DNA from: an uncultured Sulfurovum sp.
Lineage (GTDB): Bacteria; Campylobacterota; Campylobacteria; Campylobacterales; Sulfurovaceae
Direction: 5' to 3'
DNA: 64,000 nucleotides
Assembly: GCA_947311605.1 (NCBI GenBank)
Contig: CAMZLC010000058.1
Span: 1-64,000 of the forward strand
Position 1 is the stretch's first letter. Each line of letters opens with the position of its first letter. The notes beneath the pieces were generated by a model. The model worked only from the letters and a program-made list of their open reading frames with translations, did not search any database and was not told the DNA's origin. This document shows positions 27,949 to 36,671 of this stretch, in pieces. The position numbers were made by a program, and so were the translations under genes.

Positions 27949-29061
27949 TCAACTAATACTGCTATTTTTCCATGACGCAGGATTGCATTTTTTGATAAAC
28001 ATTGCTAATCGCCATGACCTACTTTCCTTTATTTGCAGCAAAGTATCCTGCAATGCCAAAACCTTTGTCTCACACTCTACAACACTTTGATCTCTGCTTT
28101 GAATATCTTTACTCAATCGTTCCATTTCAGCCACAACCACTTGATATCTTACTGTTTGTTTCTCAATTTTCCTTCGAGTTTCATGTAAACCTGAAACCAT
28201 CCCTTTAACTTCAGGGTTATAGAAAAAACGTGTGTACTTTTCATAGTTTTTCCGAATAGTATCATTACGATCAACAATCCTTTCTGAATCATCTTTTTTA
28301 CTGGCAGATTCTAAAAAAGATGCATAACACTCTTGAACAAGGAGCGAAAGAGGATCATCAAATAGTTGAGGAGGTTTTTTGTGGTGTCGTAAATCACGAT
28401 CCAGAAATGCCAGGACATCAGCTCTTGCTTCTTGCCATGGCCGCGGAAAGGGTAACTCCAGTTTTTCTATAATTGCAGAAATTTCACTCTCAGAGTTTTC
28501 TATCAAACTCTCAAAAGCAACAAAAACTCTTGGTACACCGCGAGTAAGGTACTCTGCGGTCAACATATGATTCATCCACATCAGCAGCCCATGTTCCAAG
28601 GAGAATCCATCCCGTTTCTGTAAAGATTTTGCCACTTCCACAGGATCTCGTACCGCGAACACACACTTAATGGCAATTCCCATATCGGAAAAGACATCCT
28701 GCAAGACAGGGAACAAGATGCAAATCCTTGGATCCTTAACGGCACTAAGAGCATGATGCCCAATTTCTTGCTCCAGCAGGTCTTTAAGATCTCTTTTATA
28801 CTGTTTGACTTCTTTGTCTAGAAGCCAGTCAGATCCGTAGAAACAGGGGTCATCCCAAGAAGAATTGCATTTTTTGATAAAATGCTCATTCATCCGGAAG
28901 ACCTTCATATTCTCAAAAAAACCTTTTGGGTTATCCCCTTTCCACGGCCCCATCAACTGCCCCCCCAACTGACAGCCCATCAACTGAAGAGCACCTGTCA
29001 AAGCAGATGTTCCACTTCGATGCATCCCCATTACAAAGATACAATTTTGAGATTGAAGCAC
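27949..29061 (-). CDS. PAPS-dependent sulfotransferase with C-terminal coiled coil
   Basis: This 370-residue protein has the 5'-phosphosulfate-binding loop MHRSGTS at residues 13-19. VKDPRICILFP and FAVRDPVEVAKSL follow as the core and 3'-phosphate-binding region of the sulfotransferase fold. It should transfer sulfate from PAPS to a sugar hydroxyl of the glycan. From about residue 292 to 346 every seventh position is hydrophobic (L, I, Y, M, I, V, V, L), which strongly suggests a coiled coil of eight heptads ending in SRSWRL. The gene directly follows wzt with a one-base gap, so it is co-expressed with the exporter. Adjacency to a Wzt with a sugar-binding domain raises the idea of a chain-end modification (inference). 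Confidence 0.85.
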   Translation of the reverse strand: MLQSQNCIFVMGMHRSGTSALTGALQLMGCQLGGQLMGPWKGDNPKGFFENMKVFRMNEHFIKKCNSSWDDPCFYGSDWLLDKEVKQYKRDLKDLLEQEIGHHALSAVKDPRICILFPVLQDVFSDMGIAIKCVFAVRDPVEVAKSLQKRDGFSLEHGLLMWMNHMLTAEYLTRGVPRVFVAFESLIENSESEISAIIEKLELPFPRPWQEARADVLAFLDRDLRHHKKPPQLFDDPLSLLVQECYASFLESASKKDDSERIVDRNDTIRKNYEKYTRFFYNPEVKGMVSGLHETRRKIEKQTVRYQVVVAEMERLSKDIQSRDQSVVECETKVLALQDTLLQIKESRSWRLAMFIKKCNPASWKNSSIS

Positions 29062-29062
29062 T

Positions 29063-30448
29063 TCACTCCCCTTCTATTTGACAAATTTCTGAATTATCAA
29101 CGAGGTCAACACTTGCAGTAGCGCAAGCGTCTCGTTTAAAACGAACACGAAACATGGCTGCATCGAGCCACCGATCAAGGAAAGTCTCTTCACCATTTTC
29201 CCTGGATAAAACACCAGCATTTAGAAAATAGACTCCAGGGTTTAGTCGACAGGTAAACGCAAACTTTACCTGCCAACAGGTACCTTCCCTAATAAAATGC
29301 TTTCCATTATCGGTAAGAGGAGCTGAGAATCCCGATATTTCAATACCTTTAATAGTTTTAATCAACATCCCGAAATATACATTTCGAGAGGGTTTATCAA
29401 AATTCACCCTGTAACAATAGAAATATTGATCACCACTTCGCAACACATTAACCTTCTTGCCTCTACTGTTACGGATCACTGGATCTTCAATTTTTGCACC
29501 AATACGTTCATACCCAATAATCTCTGCTGGTACTAATCCAGGATCGAACCCCTCTCCATCAGTCTGGCCCGCCTTCAGTTTTATAACCTCCAGTTCTTGC
29601 TCATCCGTAGACTCAAGATCTGAAGAAATCGTGTCAACATTCAACTGTAGGCGATCTTTATTCTGTAACCAACTTTCCCGCATAATCGAAACCTGTGCAG
29701 GGGTTGCGTAAAGCATTTTCTGGTACTGTCCTACTACCCGCTTAGGAGTTCCTGCAAGTAACAATTCCCCCTCATCAAAGAGCAATGCCCGTGAGCAGAG
29801 TTCAATGACTGAACCGGCAGAATGAGAAACAAACAGTATTGTACTGCCTTTTTCCTGAATCTGATTAATACGGCCAAAACACTTTCGTTGAAAGGATTCA
29901 TCCCCCACAGCAAGTGCCTCATCAACTATCAGGATATCGGGCTCAACATTTATGGCGACAGAAAAGGCTAATCGCACATACATTCCACTGGAATAGGATC
30001 TTACCGGCTGATCTATGAATGCGCCGATATCTGCAAAAGCGAGGATATCTTCAAGATGTTCATCAATAGCGCGCTTACTAAATCCGAGAATTGCACCGTT
30101 AAGATATATATTCTGCCTGCCGGTGAAATCGGGATTAAAACCAGCGCCAAGCTCAAGTAAAGCGGAAATCCTGCCACTAACATTTATGGTTCCCAAAGAA
30201 GGTTGCAAAATACCACAGATGATTTGAAGAAGGGTGGATTTCCCCGATCCATTACGGCCTACAATTCCAATAGTTTCTCCTTTGCATATCTCAAAAGAGA
30301 CATTTTTCAAAGCATGAAAAGGTTTATGGTATTTTTTCCGGAATGGAGAAAATGTTTCTTTCATCCTGTCTATCTGACGATCATACAACCGATATATTTT
30401 TGTTAAATCACGTGCAGTGATCACAGAAGTTCTATTCATCTTTTCCAT
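29063..30448 (-). CDS. wzt: polysaccharide ABC exporter ATPase with C-terminal sugar-binding domain
   Basis: This 461-residue ATPase powers export of a finished lipid-linked polysaccharide across the inner membrane. Walker A is GRNGSGKST at residues 64-72, the signature is SYSSGMYVRLAF, and Walker B is ILIVDEALAVGDE. After the nucleotide-binding domain (about residue 250) comes an extension of about 190 residues, beta-rich near its end (YFYCYRVNF, VYFGMLIKTIKGIEISG, NPGVYFLNAGV). This is the Wzt carbohydrate-binding domain that in E. coli O9a-type systems recognises the modified non-reducing end. Its ATG follows the wzm stop with no gap, so the two are coupled. Confidence 0.93.
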   Translation of the reverse strand: MEKMNRTSVITARDLTKIYRLYDRQIDRMKETFSPFRKKYHKPFHALKNVSFEICKGETIGIVGRNGSGKSTLLQIICGILQPSLGTINVSGRISALLELGAGFNPDFTGRQNIYLNGAILGFSKRAIDEHLEDILAFADIGAFIDQPVRSYSSGMYVRLAFSVAINVEPDILIVDEALAVGDESFQRKCFGRINQIQEKGSTILFVSHSAGSVIELCSRALLFDEGELLLAGTPKRVVGQYQKMLYATPAQVSIMRESWLQNKDRLQLNVDTISSDLESTDEQELEVIKLKAGQTDGEGFDPGLVPAEIIGYERIGAKIEDPVIRNSRGKKVNVLRSGDQYFYCYRVNFDKPSRNVYFGMLIKTIKGIEISGFSAPLTDNGKHFIREGTCWQVKFAFTCRLNPGVYFLNAGVLSRENGEETFLDRWLDAAMFRVRFKRDACATASVDLVDNSEICQIEGE

Positions 30449-31258
30449 CTACAAGACATCAGCAAACTGAGGTTTTAATTTTTGAAACGTTACAATTCCA
30501 ACTAACAACATAGCTATAGCCACACTCCAGAAATAGAATGTATATCCAAGATGATGCCAGAAGGGTGTGAAATAGATAAAGGACTCGCGATATCCCTGAA
30601 CTATGTAGTAAACAGGATTAAGTTTCAATATGGACTGCACTCGTGGTGGCATCATACTTATGTCCCAAAAGATCGGGGTTGCCCAGAAACCTACCTGGAT
30701 AATTACTCCAACAATCTGTGCAGTATCACGGATAAAAACATTCAAAGCAGAAACGACCCAGGAAAACCCAAGCACCAGCACACATAAACAAAACAGGTAA
30801 TAGAAAACCTGTAAAAAATATAAACTCACAGGCATTCCATGAAAAAGAAGGAGACAAATGAGTATCAGCAACAGTATCCCATGATTAAACAGAGCCGCAA
30901 TAATACGAACGACAGGAAGAAGTTGAGAATGAAATAATGTTTTTTTGACAAGATTCACATTACCAACAATTACACCAACGGAACTAAGTACAATCTCAGA
31001 AAAGATAAACCAGGGAGCAAGACCTGCGGTAAGCCAGACGACAAACGGAATATCATTCAGTGGTTTGGCTTTAAACCCTATACTGAAAACAAACCAAAAA
31101 ACGGTAATCAAAACCAAAGGATTAATAATAGTCCAAACAATCCCCAACATAGAACCAATATACTGAGAAGATATTTCTCTCCTTGCCATGGAAATAAGAA
31201 GGTGCCTCTGCGAAACAATCCCCTTGAGAAAACGAATATAATTTATCATCCAATTCAT
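30449..31258 (-). CDS. wzm: polysaccharide ABC exporter permease
   Basis: This 269-residue ABC-2 type permease has six predicted membrane segments and pairs with the adjacent wzt product. Typical features are the amphipathic N-terminus (LISMARREISSQYIGSMLGIVWTI is the family entry region), GLAPWFIFSE and the late NPVYYIVQGYRES. Its ATG overlaps the stop of the ligase-like gene by one base (TAATG), and wzt follows directly. It forms the inner-membrane channel for the glycan assembled by this locus. Confidence 0.93.
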   Translation of the reverse strand: MNWMINYIRFLKGIVSQRHLLISMARREISSQYIGSMLGIVWTIINPLVLITVFWFVFSIGFKAKPLNDIPFVVWLTAGLAPWFIFSEIVLSSVGVIVGNVNLVKKTLFHSQLLPVVRIIAALFNHGILLLILICLLLFHGMPVSLYFLQVFYYLFCLCVLVLGFSWVVSALNVFIRDTAQIVGVIIQVGFWATPIFWDISMMPPRVQSILKLNPVYYIVQGYRESFIYFTPFWHHLGYTFYFWSVAIAMLLVGIVTFQKLKPQFADVL

Positions 31259-32667
31259 TAAAAAAAGTAGAAGCCTACTAAGCCAGTAATAATTCCAGTT
31301 ATTGCTACTCCAACAAGTGTCATCTCAAATTTATCGACTTTTTGCTCTGTCACGCCAACGCACACTGGCAGAATAGAGCCACTCATCAGGAGCATGCTTG
31401 CCATCATGCAATAGAGTAGCACCATATCGGGTTTCCAGGCCGCAAAACTTGTAGAAAAGATAATACATGCAGCAGTTAACAACGCAACTGCAGCAGGAAC
31501 TGTTTTTCTCACTTGTCCATCTGGCTCTGTTTCCAGGATTGAAGAAGCCATTGCTAAAACTGAAGTACATAAAAGAAAATATCCAAATATTCCCATTTGG
31601 ATACAAAACAGGAACACAACATTGTGCGGATGCCCGCCCGGTAGGACCTTCCAACTGGTGAAACCACTGGAAGATACTGGTAATGTCAATTCTGAGCCAA
31701 AACCATAGCCAGAAATCCAGTTTGTCTGCATAAGTTCTGCACCTATGTCAAAAAGGTGGAGCCTTGCAGCAATGGAATGAATCCCACGCGAACCAACAAA
31801 ATGAAATGTGTCCCTGTTAAAATTATAAATAGCTGTCACAATGCTTTCCGGTTCAAAAATACCTGTCGAATTAAGTACTATTCCCAAGGCAGGAATCAAT
31901 AAAAACAGAGCCACAACAATCCGGGAAAAGGCTTTACCAGTTGCACTCCCCCCATAAGATATAACATAATAAGCACAACAGCTTACGCCCCAGCCAAGCA
32001 AAGCTATCTCCGAGCCTAAATCGACTAGAACACAACCGGAAATCAGGATTAGAAGTGTCACGAGAACGTGCTTTCTACCAGTACTGCTCCTTAACACTGC
32101 AGCCACTGTTCCCCACAAAAGGAAAAGTATCCAAAAAGAAATATACTTATCACTCCATCCAATTGTAATATCGGGAATCCCTGCCAAAGACACCACGGAT
32201 TGTTTTAAGTCAATACCAAACAATCCAAACAAAAAAACGATAAAAAACAACCCGAGAAGAACAATACCTGTGTTCCTTAAAAGTCTTGGCTGAGAGCCAT
32301 TCAGATCAAGGAAAGCATGAACAATAATAGCAGAGAGCAGTAATCTGTAAACAGCTGAAAAATACCAGGTTGGGCTAACAAATGGAGTGGTAGGAAAGAA
32401 AACACCAATGGCAGCAAGAAGTATCACTGAGAAAAAAAACAGCAACACTCGTCTCAGCAAGAATAGTTCTCTTTGCAGAAGAAGTGACAGGATTCCCATA
32501 CAGGCCAAGACAAGTAAAACCCTGTCACCAGATAGATCTCTATTAACAGCGAACAAGTATACATAGCCAGTAAAGAGAACAACCATAAAACAGGGAATGC
32601 CGGCACCAAGCCGCTTCAGCATACGACTTTCTTTATATTTTACCGGTATTTCCTTATTCATCACCAT
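31258..32667 (-). CDS. O-antigen ligase (WaaL)-like membrane protein
   Basis: This 469-residue protein has about 11-12 membrane segments and one larger periplasmic loop, near residues 270-350. The loop ends in GGHPHNVVFLFCIQMGIFG, the His-containing motif of WaaL/Wzy_C proteins, preceded by GYGFGSELTLP. It should transfer a finished undecaprenyl-linked chain to lipid A-core or another acceptor. Gene position, translationally coupled between pglF and wzm, supports ligation of an ABC-exported chain. A Wzy polymerase or protein O-oligosaccharyltransferase of the same superfamily cannot be excluded. ATG 32667 or the ATG two codons later could be used. Confidence 0.75.
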   Translation of the reverse strand: MVMNKEIPVKYKESRMLKRLGAGIPCFMVVLFTGYVYLFAVNRDLSGDRVLLVLACMGILSLLLQRELFLLRRVLLFFFSVILLAAIGVFFPTTPFVSPTWYFSAVYRLLLSAIIVHAFLDLNGSQPRLLRNTGIVLLGLFFIVFLFGLFGIDLKQSVVSLAGIPDITIGWSDKYISFWILFLLWGTVAAVLRSSTGRKHVLVTLLILISGCVLVDLGSEIALLGWGVSCCAYYVISYGGSATGKAFSRIVVALFLLIPALGIVLNSTGIFEPESIVTAIYNFNRDTFHFVGSRGIHSIAARLHLFDIGAELMQTNWISGYGFGSELTLPVSSSGFTSWKVLPGGHPHNVVFLFCIQMGIFGYFLLCTSVLAMASSILETEPDGQVRKTVPAAVALLTAACIIFSTSFAAWKPDMVLLYCMMASMLLMSGSILPVCVGVTEQKVDKFEMTLVGVAITGIITGLVGFYFF

Positions 32668-34511
32668 TATTCCTGGTCATGCATATACTCAGGTACCAGT
32701 ACACGAAGCGTTTTTTTCACTTCAATGACATCACGATCCACTGCTGAACTTAAAAGAGTAGCAAGTTCAGAATTCAACCATGTCCAATCGTAATGACGGC
32801 TCCCGGCAAGCATCAATTTTGAATGCCCGGTAGACTCAAGTTTTTCACTGTCATGAAACAACTCTTCATAGAGTTTTTCCCCAGGCCTCAATCCAGTATA
32901 AATAATCTTAATATCCTTTTCCGGAATAAAACCAGACAATCGTATCATCTGCTCTGCAAGATCACTGATCAAAACCGGCTCTCCCATATCCAAGACAAAA
33001 ATTTCACCACCAATACCCATGGAACCCGCTTGCAAAATCAAGCTGACAGATTCAGGAATGGTCATAAAGAACCGTCGGATATCCTTGTGCGTTACAGTAA
33101 GCGGCCCTCCTTCCCGAATTTGTCGCTCAAATAAAGGTACAACAGATCCGGTGGATCCAAGAACATTTCCGAAACGAGTAGTTATAAATTTTGTTTTGGA
33201 TTTTCCATCCAGATTCTGGCAAAATAACTCCGCGATTCTTTTCGTTGCCCCCATAACGCTCGTGGGGTTAACCGCCTTGTCCGTTGAGATCAAAACAAAA
33301 CGATCGCACTCGAATTTATCCGCAAGTTCTGCAAGAACCATTGTACCGCTAACATTATTCTGAACTCCTTCGGCCGGATTATGTTCCAGCATAGGAACGT
33401 GCTTATAAGCAGCAGCGTGAAAAACAACGTCCACATTAAAGGTTTCAAAAACCCAGGAAACCCGTTTTTTCTTTTTAACGTCACCAAGGATTGGCACAAT
33501 ATCCAATTCCGGGAAACGAGTTCCAAGAATATGATCTATCTCATAGAGATTATATTCACCATGATCGAAAATAATCAGCCGTTCAGGATCCATCTCGCAG
33601 ATCTGACGGCATAGTTCTGACCCAATAGAGCCCCCACCACCTGTCACCATAACAGTTTTATCTCTGAGATATTTACCAATCGCACTGTAATCCAATTGAA
33701 CAGGATCGCGGCCTAACAAATCCTCTACTGTGATCTGGCGAATCTGATTCACATCAAAATGGTCTTCTACGAACTGCATGGTCGCTGGAACTATCCGACA
33801 TTGCACATCCTGATCTTTAACCTGATTCACAATACGATTCACCAGAGAATGGTCAGCAGAGGGTATGGCAATGAGAACAATCTCAATACTTAACTTATCT
33901 ACCAATACAGCAAGATCCTTAATCGAACCAAAAACTCTGATGCCGTGAACCTCTCGACCTTGCTTAGATCGATCATCATCAACAAGGGCAACCGGCAGGT
34001 ATTCTCCACGATGAACCAAATCACGCAGAAAAAATTCACCTGTTGTTCCTGCACCTACAACAAGAGTGCGTGCACCATCTTCTGATCGTAACTTGAACTT
34101 ATGCTCGGTAAACCAGCGATAGAGAATCCGCGGGGCTATCAGACCGACAGTAAGAAGTAGTGGATAGAGAAGCAGGACTGATCTTGGTATTCGGTACATA
34201 CGAAACATCAGAGCTGTAACGACAATCAAGACCAAAGTACCAAGAGTAACTGCTTTTACAACCCGAACAAGATCCTGAAGAGACGCATACCTCCATAATC
34301 CCCTGTATAACCCGAAAATCCAAAAGGCTACCCCCTGAACAGGAACCGCTGTTAAGATTAGACTGGTAACAGACGACCGGAAAATGCCAGGGATATTACC
34401 CAGATTAAACCGAATCCAATAGGCAAGTAAAATGACTATCGGAACCCAGCACAAATCATGTATGAAAGCCGCCCAACGGCTAAAAAGGATTGATTTAATA
34501 AAGCGGTTCAT
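32667..34511 (-). CDS. pglF: membrane-bound UDP-GlcNAc 4,6-dehydratase (PglF/WbpM type)
   Basis: This 614-residue protein has four N-terminal membrane helices (residues 10-125), a first Rossmann domain (VVGAGTTGEF near 150) and a catalytic SDR domain starting VTGGGGSIGSELCRQ near 290. The active-site segment LISTDKAVNPTSVMGATKR has Met in place of the usual Tyr, as in PglF, WbpM and FlaA1. It makes the UDP-4-keto-6-deoxy sugar that the adjacent aminotransferase uses. Its stop overlaps the ligase-like gene by one base, and the pglE-like gene ends seven bases upstream. Confidence 0.93.
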   Translation of the reverse strand: MNRFIKSILFSRWAAFIHDLCWVPIVILLAYWIRFNLGNIPGIFRSSVTSLILTAVPVQGVAFWIFGLYRGLWRYASLQDLVRVVKAVTLGTLVLIVVTALMFRMYRIPRSVLLLYPLLLTVGLIAPRILYRWFTEHKFKLRSEDGARTLVVGAGTTGEFFLRDLVHRGEYLPVALVDDDRSKQGREVHGIRVFGSIKDLAVLVDKLSIEIVLIAIPSADHSLVNRIVNQVKDQDVQCRIVPATMQFVEDHFDVNQIRQITVEDLLGRDPVQLDYSAIGKYLRDKTVMVTGGGGSIGSELCRQICEMDPERLIIFDHGEYNLYEIDHILGTRFPELDIVPILGDVKKKKRVSWVFETFNVDVVFHAAAYKHVPMLEHNPAEGVQNNVSGTMVLAELADKFECDRFVLISTDKAVNPTSVMGATKRIAELFCQNLDGKSKTKFITTRFGNVLGSTGSVVPLFERQIREGGPLTVTHKDIRRFFMTIPESVSLILQAGSMGIGGEIFVLDMGEPVLISDLAEQMIRLSGFIPEKDIKIIYTGLRPGEKLYEELFHDSEKLESTGHSKLMLAGSRHYDWTWLNSELATLLSSAVDRDVIEVKKTLRVLVPEYMHDQE

Positions 34512-34518
34512 TATCGAC

Positions 34519-35676
34519 TCAGGCCATTGTCCTGCTTTGTTCAGGTTTACAAAGTGACCGAATCACTTCCACAACTCGATTAATCTCATGATCTGTCATC
34601 GCAGTTCCGGACGGCAGACAGATACCACACTCAAACAGTTGCTCCGCAACCGCTCCACCGAAGATCTCATTATCTTTAAAAAGAGGTTGCATGTGTAATG
34701 GTTTCCACAATGGCCTTGCTTCAATATTGTGTTCTTCCAGTAGGTTACAAATTTTCTGAGGTTCATGACCAAAAGATTTGGCATCTACCAACATACAGCT
34801 AAGCCAATGTGTTGAGAAAGAATTAGTTCCATCAGCCATGAAGCTGATACCAGGAAGGTTTCCAAGAGATTGTTTATACAGTTCATAAATACATCTTTTA
34901 ACTTTTACCCTTTCTTCGAGCACACGCAACTGTCCCCTTCCAATTGCAGCAAGCACATTACTCATACGATAATTATATCCCATCTCCAGATGTTCATAAT
35001 AAGGTTTATTTTCTTTGGCCTGAGTAGCCCAAAACCTTACCTTTGCTGCAAAATCTGAGTCATCAGTCACAAGCATACCACCACCTGAAGTAGTAATAAT
35101 CTTATTCCCGTTAAAAGAAAAAAAACCTGCCCGACCAGAGGTACCAGGTGCCCGTTCCTTGTATCGAGCACCAAGGGCTTCTGCAGCATCTTCAATAACT
35201 GTTACACCGAATCTATCACAGATTTCCATGATTCGATCCATCTCAGCACATTCTCCATACAGATGGACAACCACAACTGCTCGCGGAAGACAACCATCAT
35301 TTTTTTTAACATCCAGGGCTTGTTCCAGAATATCAGGATCCATATTCCAGGAGTCTTTAGAACTGTCAATAAATACGGGCTGTGCACCAAGAAAAAGTAT
35401 TGGCGTTGCACTGGCAATAAAAGTTAAACTGGAACAAAATACTTCGTCCCCCGGAACTACACCAACATAACGAAGGGCCAAATGGAGTGCAGCCGTACCA
35501 GTACTTAAGGCTACAGCATGGGAAGCCCCGACTGTTTCAGCAAATTCACGTTCGAACAGTTCAAGCTGGGGGCCAACAGGAGCAATATAGTTGGACTCAA
35601 AAGCATCCCTGACATATTCTATTTCCTTTCCACCCATGTGGGGAGGAGAAAGAAATATTCTTTTATTTTTGGCCAT
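34519..35676 (-). CDS. pglE: DegT/DnrJ/EryC1-family sugar aminotransferase (PglE-like)
   Basis: This 385-residue PLP enzyme should transaminate the 4-keto sugar made by PglF. The family motifs are STGTAALHLALRYVG, VIEDAAEALGA with the PLP-ring Asp, and FSFNGNKIITTSGGGM with the Schiff-base Lys near residue 190. LEMGYNYRMSNVLAAIGRGQL completes the signature. The start ATG at 35676 lies inside the end of the acetyltransferase gene (14-base overlap), so the genes are coupled. Position in a pglA-pglC-acetyltransferase-pglE-pglF set supports a bacillosamine-type product. Confidence 0.9.
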   Translation of the reverse strand: MAKNKRIFLSPPHMGGKEIEYVRDAFESNYIAPVGPQLELFEREFAETVGASHAVALSTGTAALHLALRYVGVVPGDEVFCSSLTFIASATPILFLGAQPVFIDSSKDSWNMDPDILEQALDVKKNDGCLPRAVVVVHLYGECAEMDRIMEICDRFGVTVIEDAAEALGARYKERAPGTSGRAGFFSFNGNKIITTSGGGMLVTDDSDFAAKVRFWATQAKENKPYYEHLEMGYNYRMSNVLAAIGRGQLRVLEERVKVKRCIYELYKQSLGNLPGISFMADGTNSFSTHWLSCMLVDAKSFGHEPQKICNLLEEHNIEARPLWKPLHMQPLFKDNEIFGGAVAEQLFECGICLPSGTAMTDHEINRVVEVIRSLCKPEQSRTMA

Positions 35677-36070
35677 TCTTTATAACCTTGGCGGGTACTC
35701 CAAAAGCGAGTGAATTATCCGGGATATCTTTTGTAACAAAACTGTGGGCCCCAACAATGGTGTTTTCCCCAATTGTTACCCCTGGCATTACAGTGGAGTG
35801 GGAACCTAATTTACAATTCTTTTTCAACACAACAGGCCCTTCCTTGTGATCAATAGTGGATACTGAATATATTGAACAGTGGGATCCCAATTGTACACCA
35901 TCTTCAAGTGTTACTCCCGATTTAGCATTTATATAAGAAAAAGCCCCAATATCAGTTCCAAACCCGAGCTTAAAACCATCTGCATTTTGAATGATCCAAT
36001 GATATTTTGTTGGTTTCCCATCTACAATATCGGGATATTGCCAATCCTTAAAGCGTGGATTACTGTCCAT
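35663..36070 (-). CDS. short hexapeptide-repeat acetyltransferase (PglD position)
   Basis: I start this 135-residue protein at ATG 36070 (MDSNPRFKDWQYPDIV), which overlaps the pglC stop by 11 bases; an ATG at 36109 would add 13 residues and overlap pglC by 50. Hexapeptide turns are clear (LGFGTDIGAFSYINAK, VQLGSHCSIYSV, LGSHSTVMPGVTIGENTIVGAHSFVTKDIPD). The gene occupies the place of PglD but lacks that protein's N-terminal Rossmann-like UDP-binding domain and is about 60 residues shorter. It may acetylate the 4-amino group of the PglE product, or a different sugar. Confidence 0.78.
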   Translation of the reverse strand: MDSNPRFKDWQYPDIVDGKPTKYHWIIQNADGFKLGFGTDIGAFSYINAKSGVTLEDGVQLGSHCSIYSVSTIDHKEGPVVLKKNCKLGSHSTVMPGVTIGENTIVGAHSFVTKDIPDNSLAFGVPAKVIKNGQK

Positions 36071-36671
36071 CGTCTGTAACCGTTCCTTTAAATTTCTCAG
36101 CGGTGACATGCCCCTCCTGAGTAATGCCTTCCCTTTTGAACATTGTCGTCACCGTTAGCAGAAGGATTTTCATATCCAAAAGAAATGACTGATTATCCAC
36201 ATACCAGACATCAAGGTTAAATTTTTCTTCCCATGAAAGACTATTTCTGCCATTCACTTGAGCCCATCCAGTAATTCCAGGGCGCGATTCATGGCGTCGG
36301 GCTTGATTTGGAGTATAAAGATCAAGATACTCCATCAACAGTGGACGAGGACCTACCAGGCTCATGTCACCCTTTAGAACGTTGATAAGTTCCGGTAATT
36401 CGTCGAGGCTGGAAGCCCTGATAAAACGGCCAAAACGGGTTAGCCTCTTATTGTCTGGCAGCAACTCACCATTACTATCCAGAGCGTTTTTCATACTACG
36501 AAACTTCATAAGCAAAAATGGTTTTGCTAAAAAACCTGGTCGCTCTTGAATAAAGAGTATAGGGCTTCCCAATTTCACCCTTACCATAAAACCAATAATA
36601 AGCAATAAGGGTAAAAATAACAGTAAAACAGAGAGAGATAGTATTATGTCCAAAAAACGTTTCAGTTTCAA
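36060..36671 (-). CDS. pglC: initiating phosphoglycosyl transferase (PglC-like)
   Basis: This 203-residue monotopic membrane enzyme transfers a phospho-sugar from UDP to undecaprenyl phosphate, the first step of glycan assembly. One N-terminal re-entrant hydrophobic helix (residues 8-30) is followed by MKFRSMKN. The catalytic Asp-Glu pair lies in SLDELPELINVLKGDM (D90-E91), and then come LVGPRPLL and RPGITGWAQVNGRN. Length and sequence match small PglC rather than the long WcaJ/WbaP type. It overlaps the upstream pglA-like gene by four bases. The donor is most likely UDP-bacillosamine or a close relative, given its neighbours. Confidence 0.93.
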   Translation of the reverse strand: MKLKRFLDIILSLSVLLLFLPLLLIIGFMVRVKLGSPILFIQERPGFLAKPFLLMKFRSMKNALDSNGELLPDNKRLTRFGRFIRASSLDELPELINVLKGDMSLVGPRPLLMEYLDLYTPNQARRHESRPGITGWAQVNGRNSLSWEEKFNLDVWYVDNQSFLLDMKILLLTVTTMFKREGITQEGHVTAEKFKGTVTDDGQ

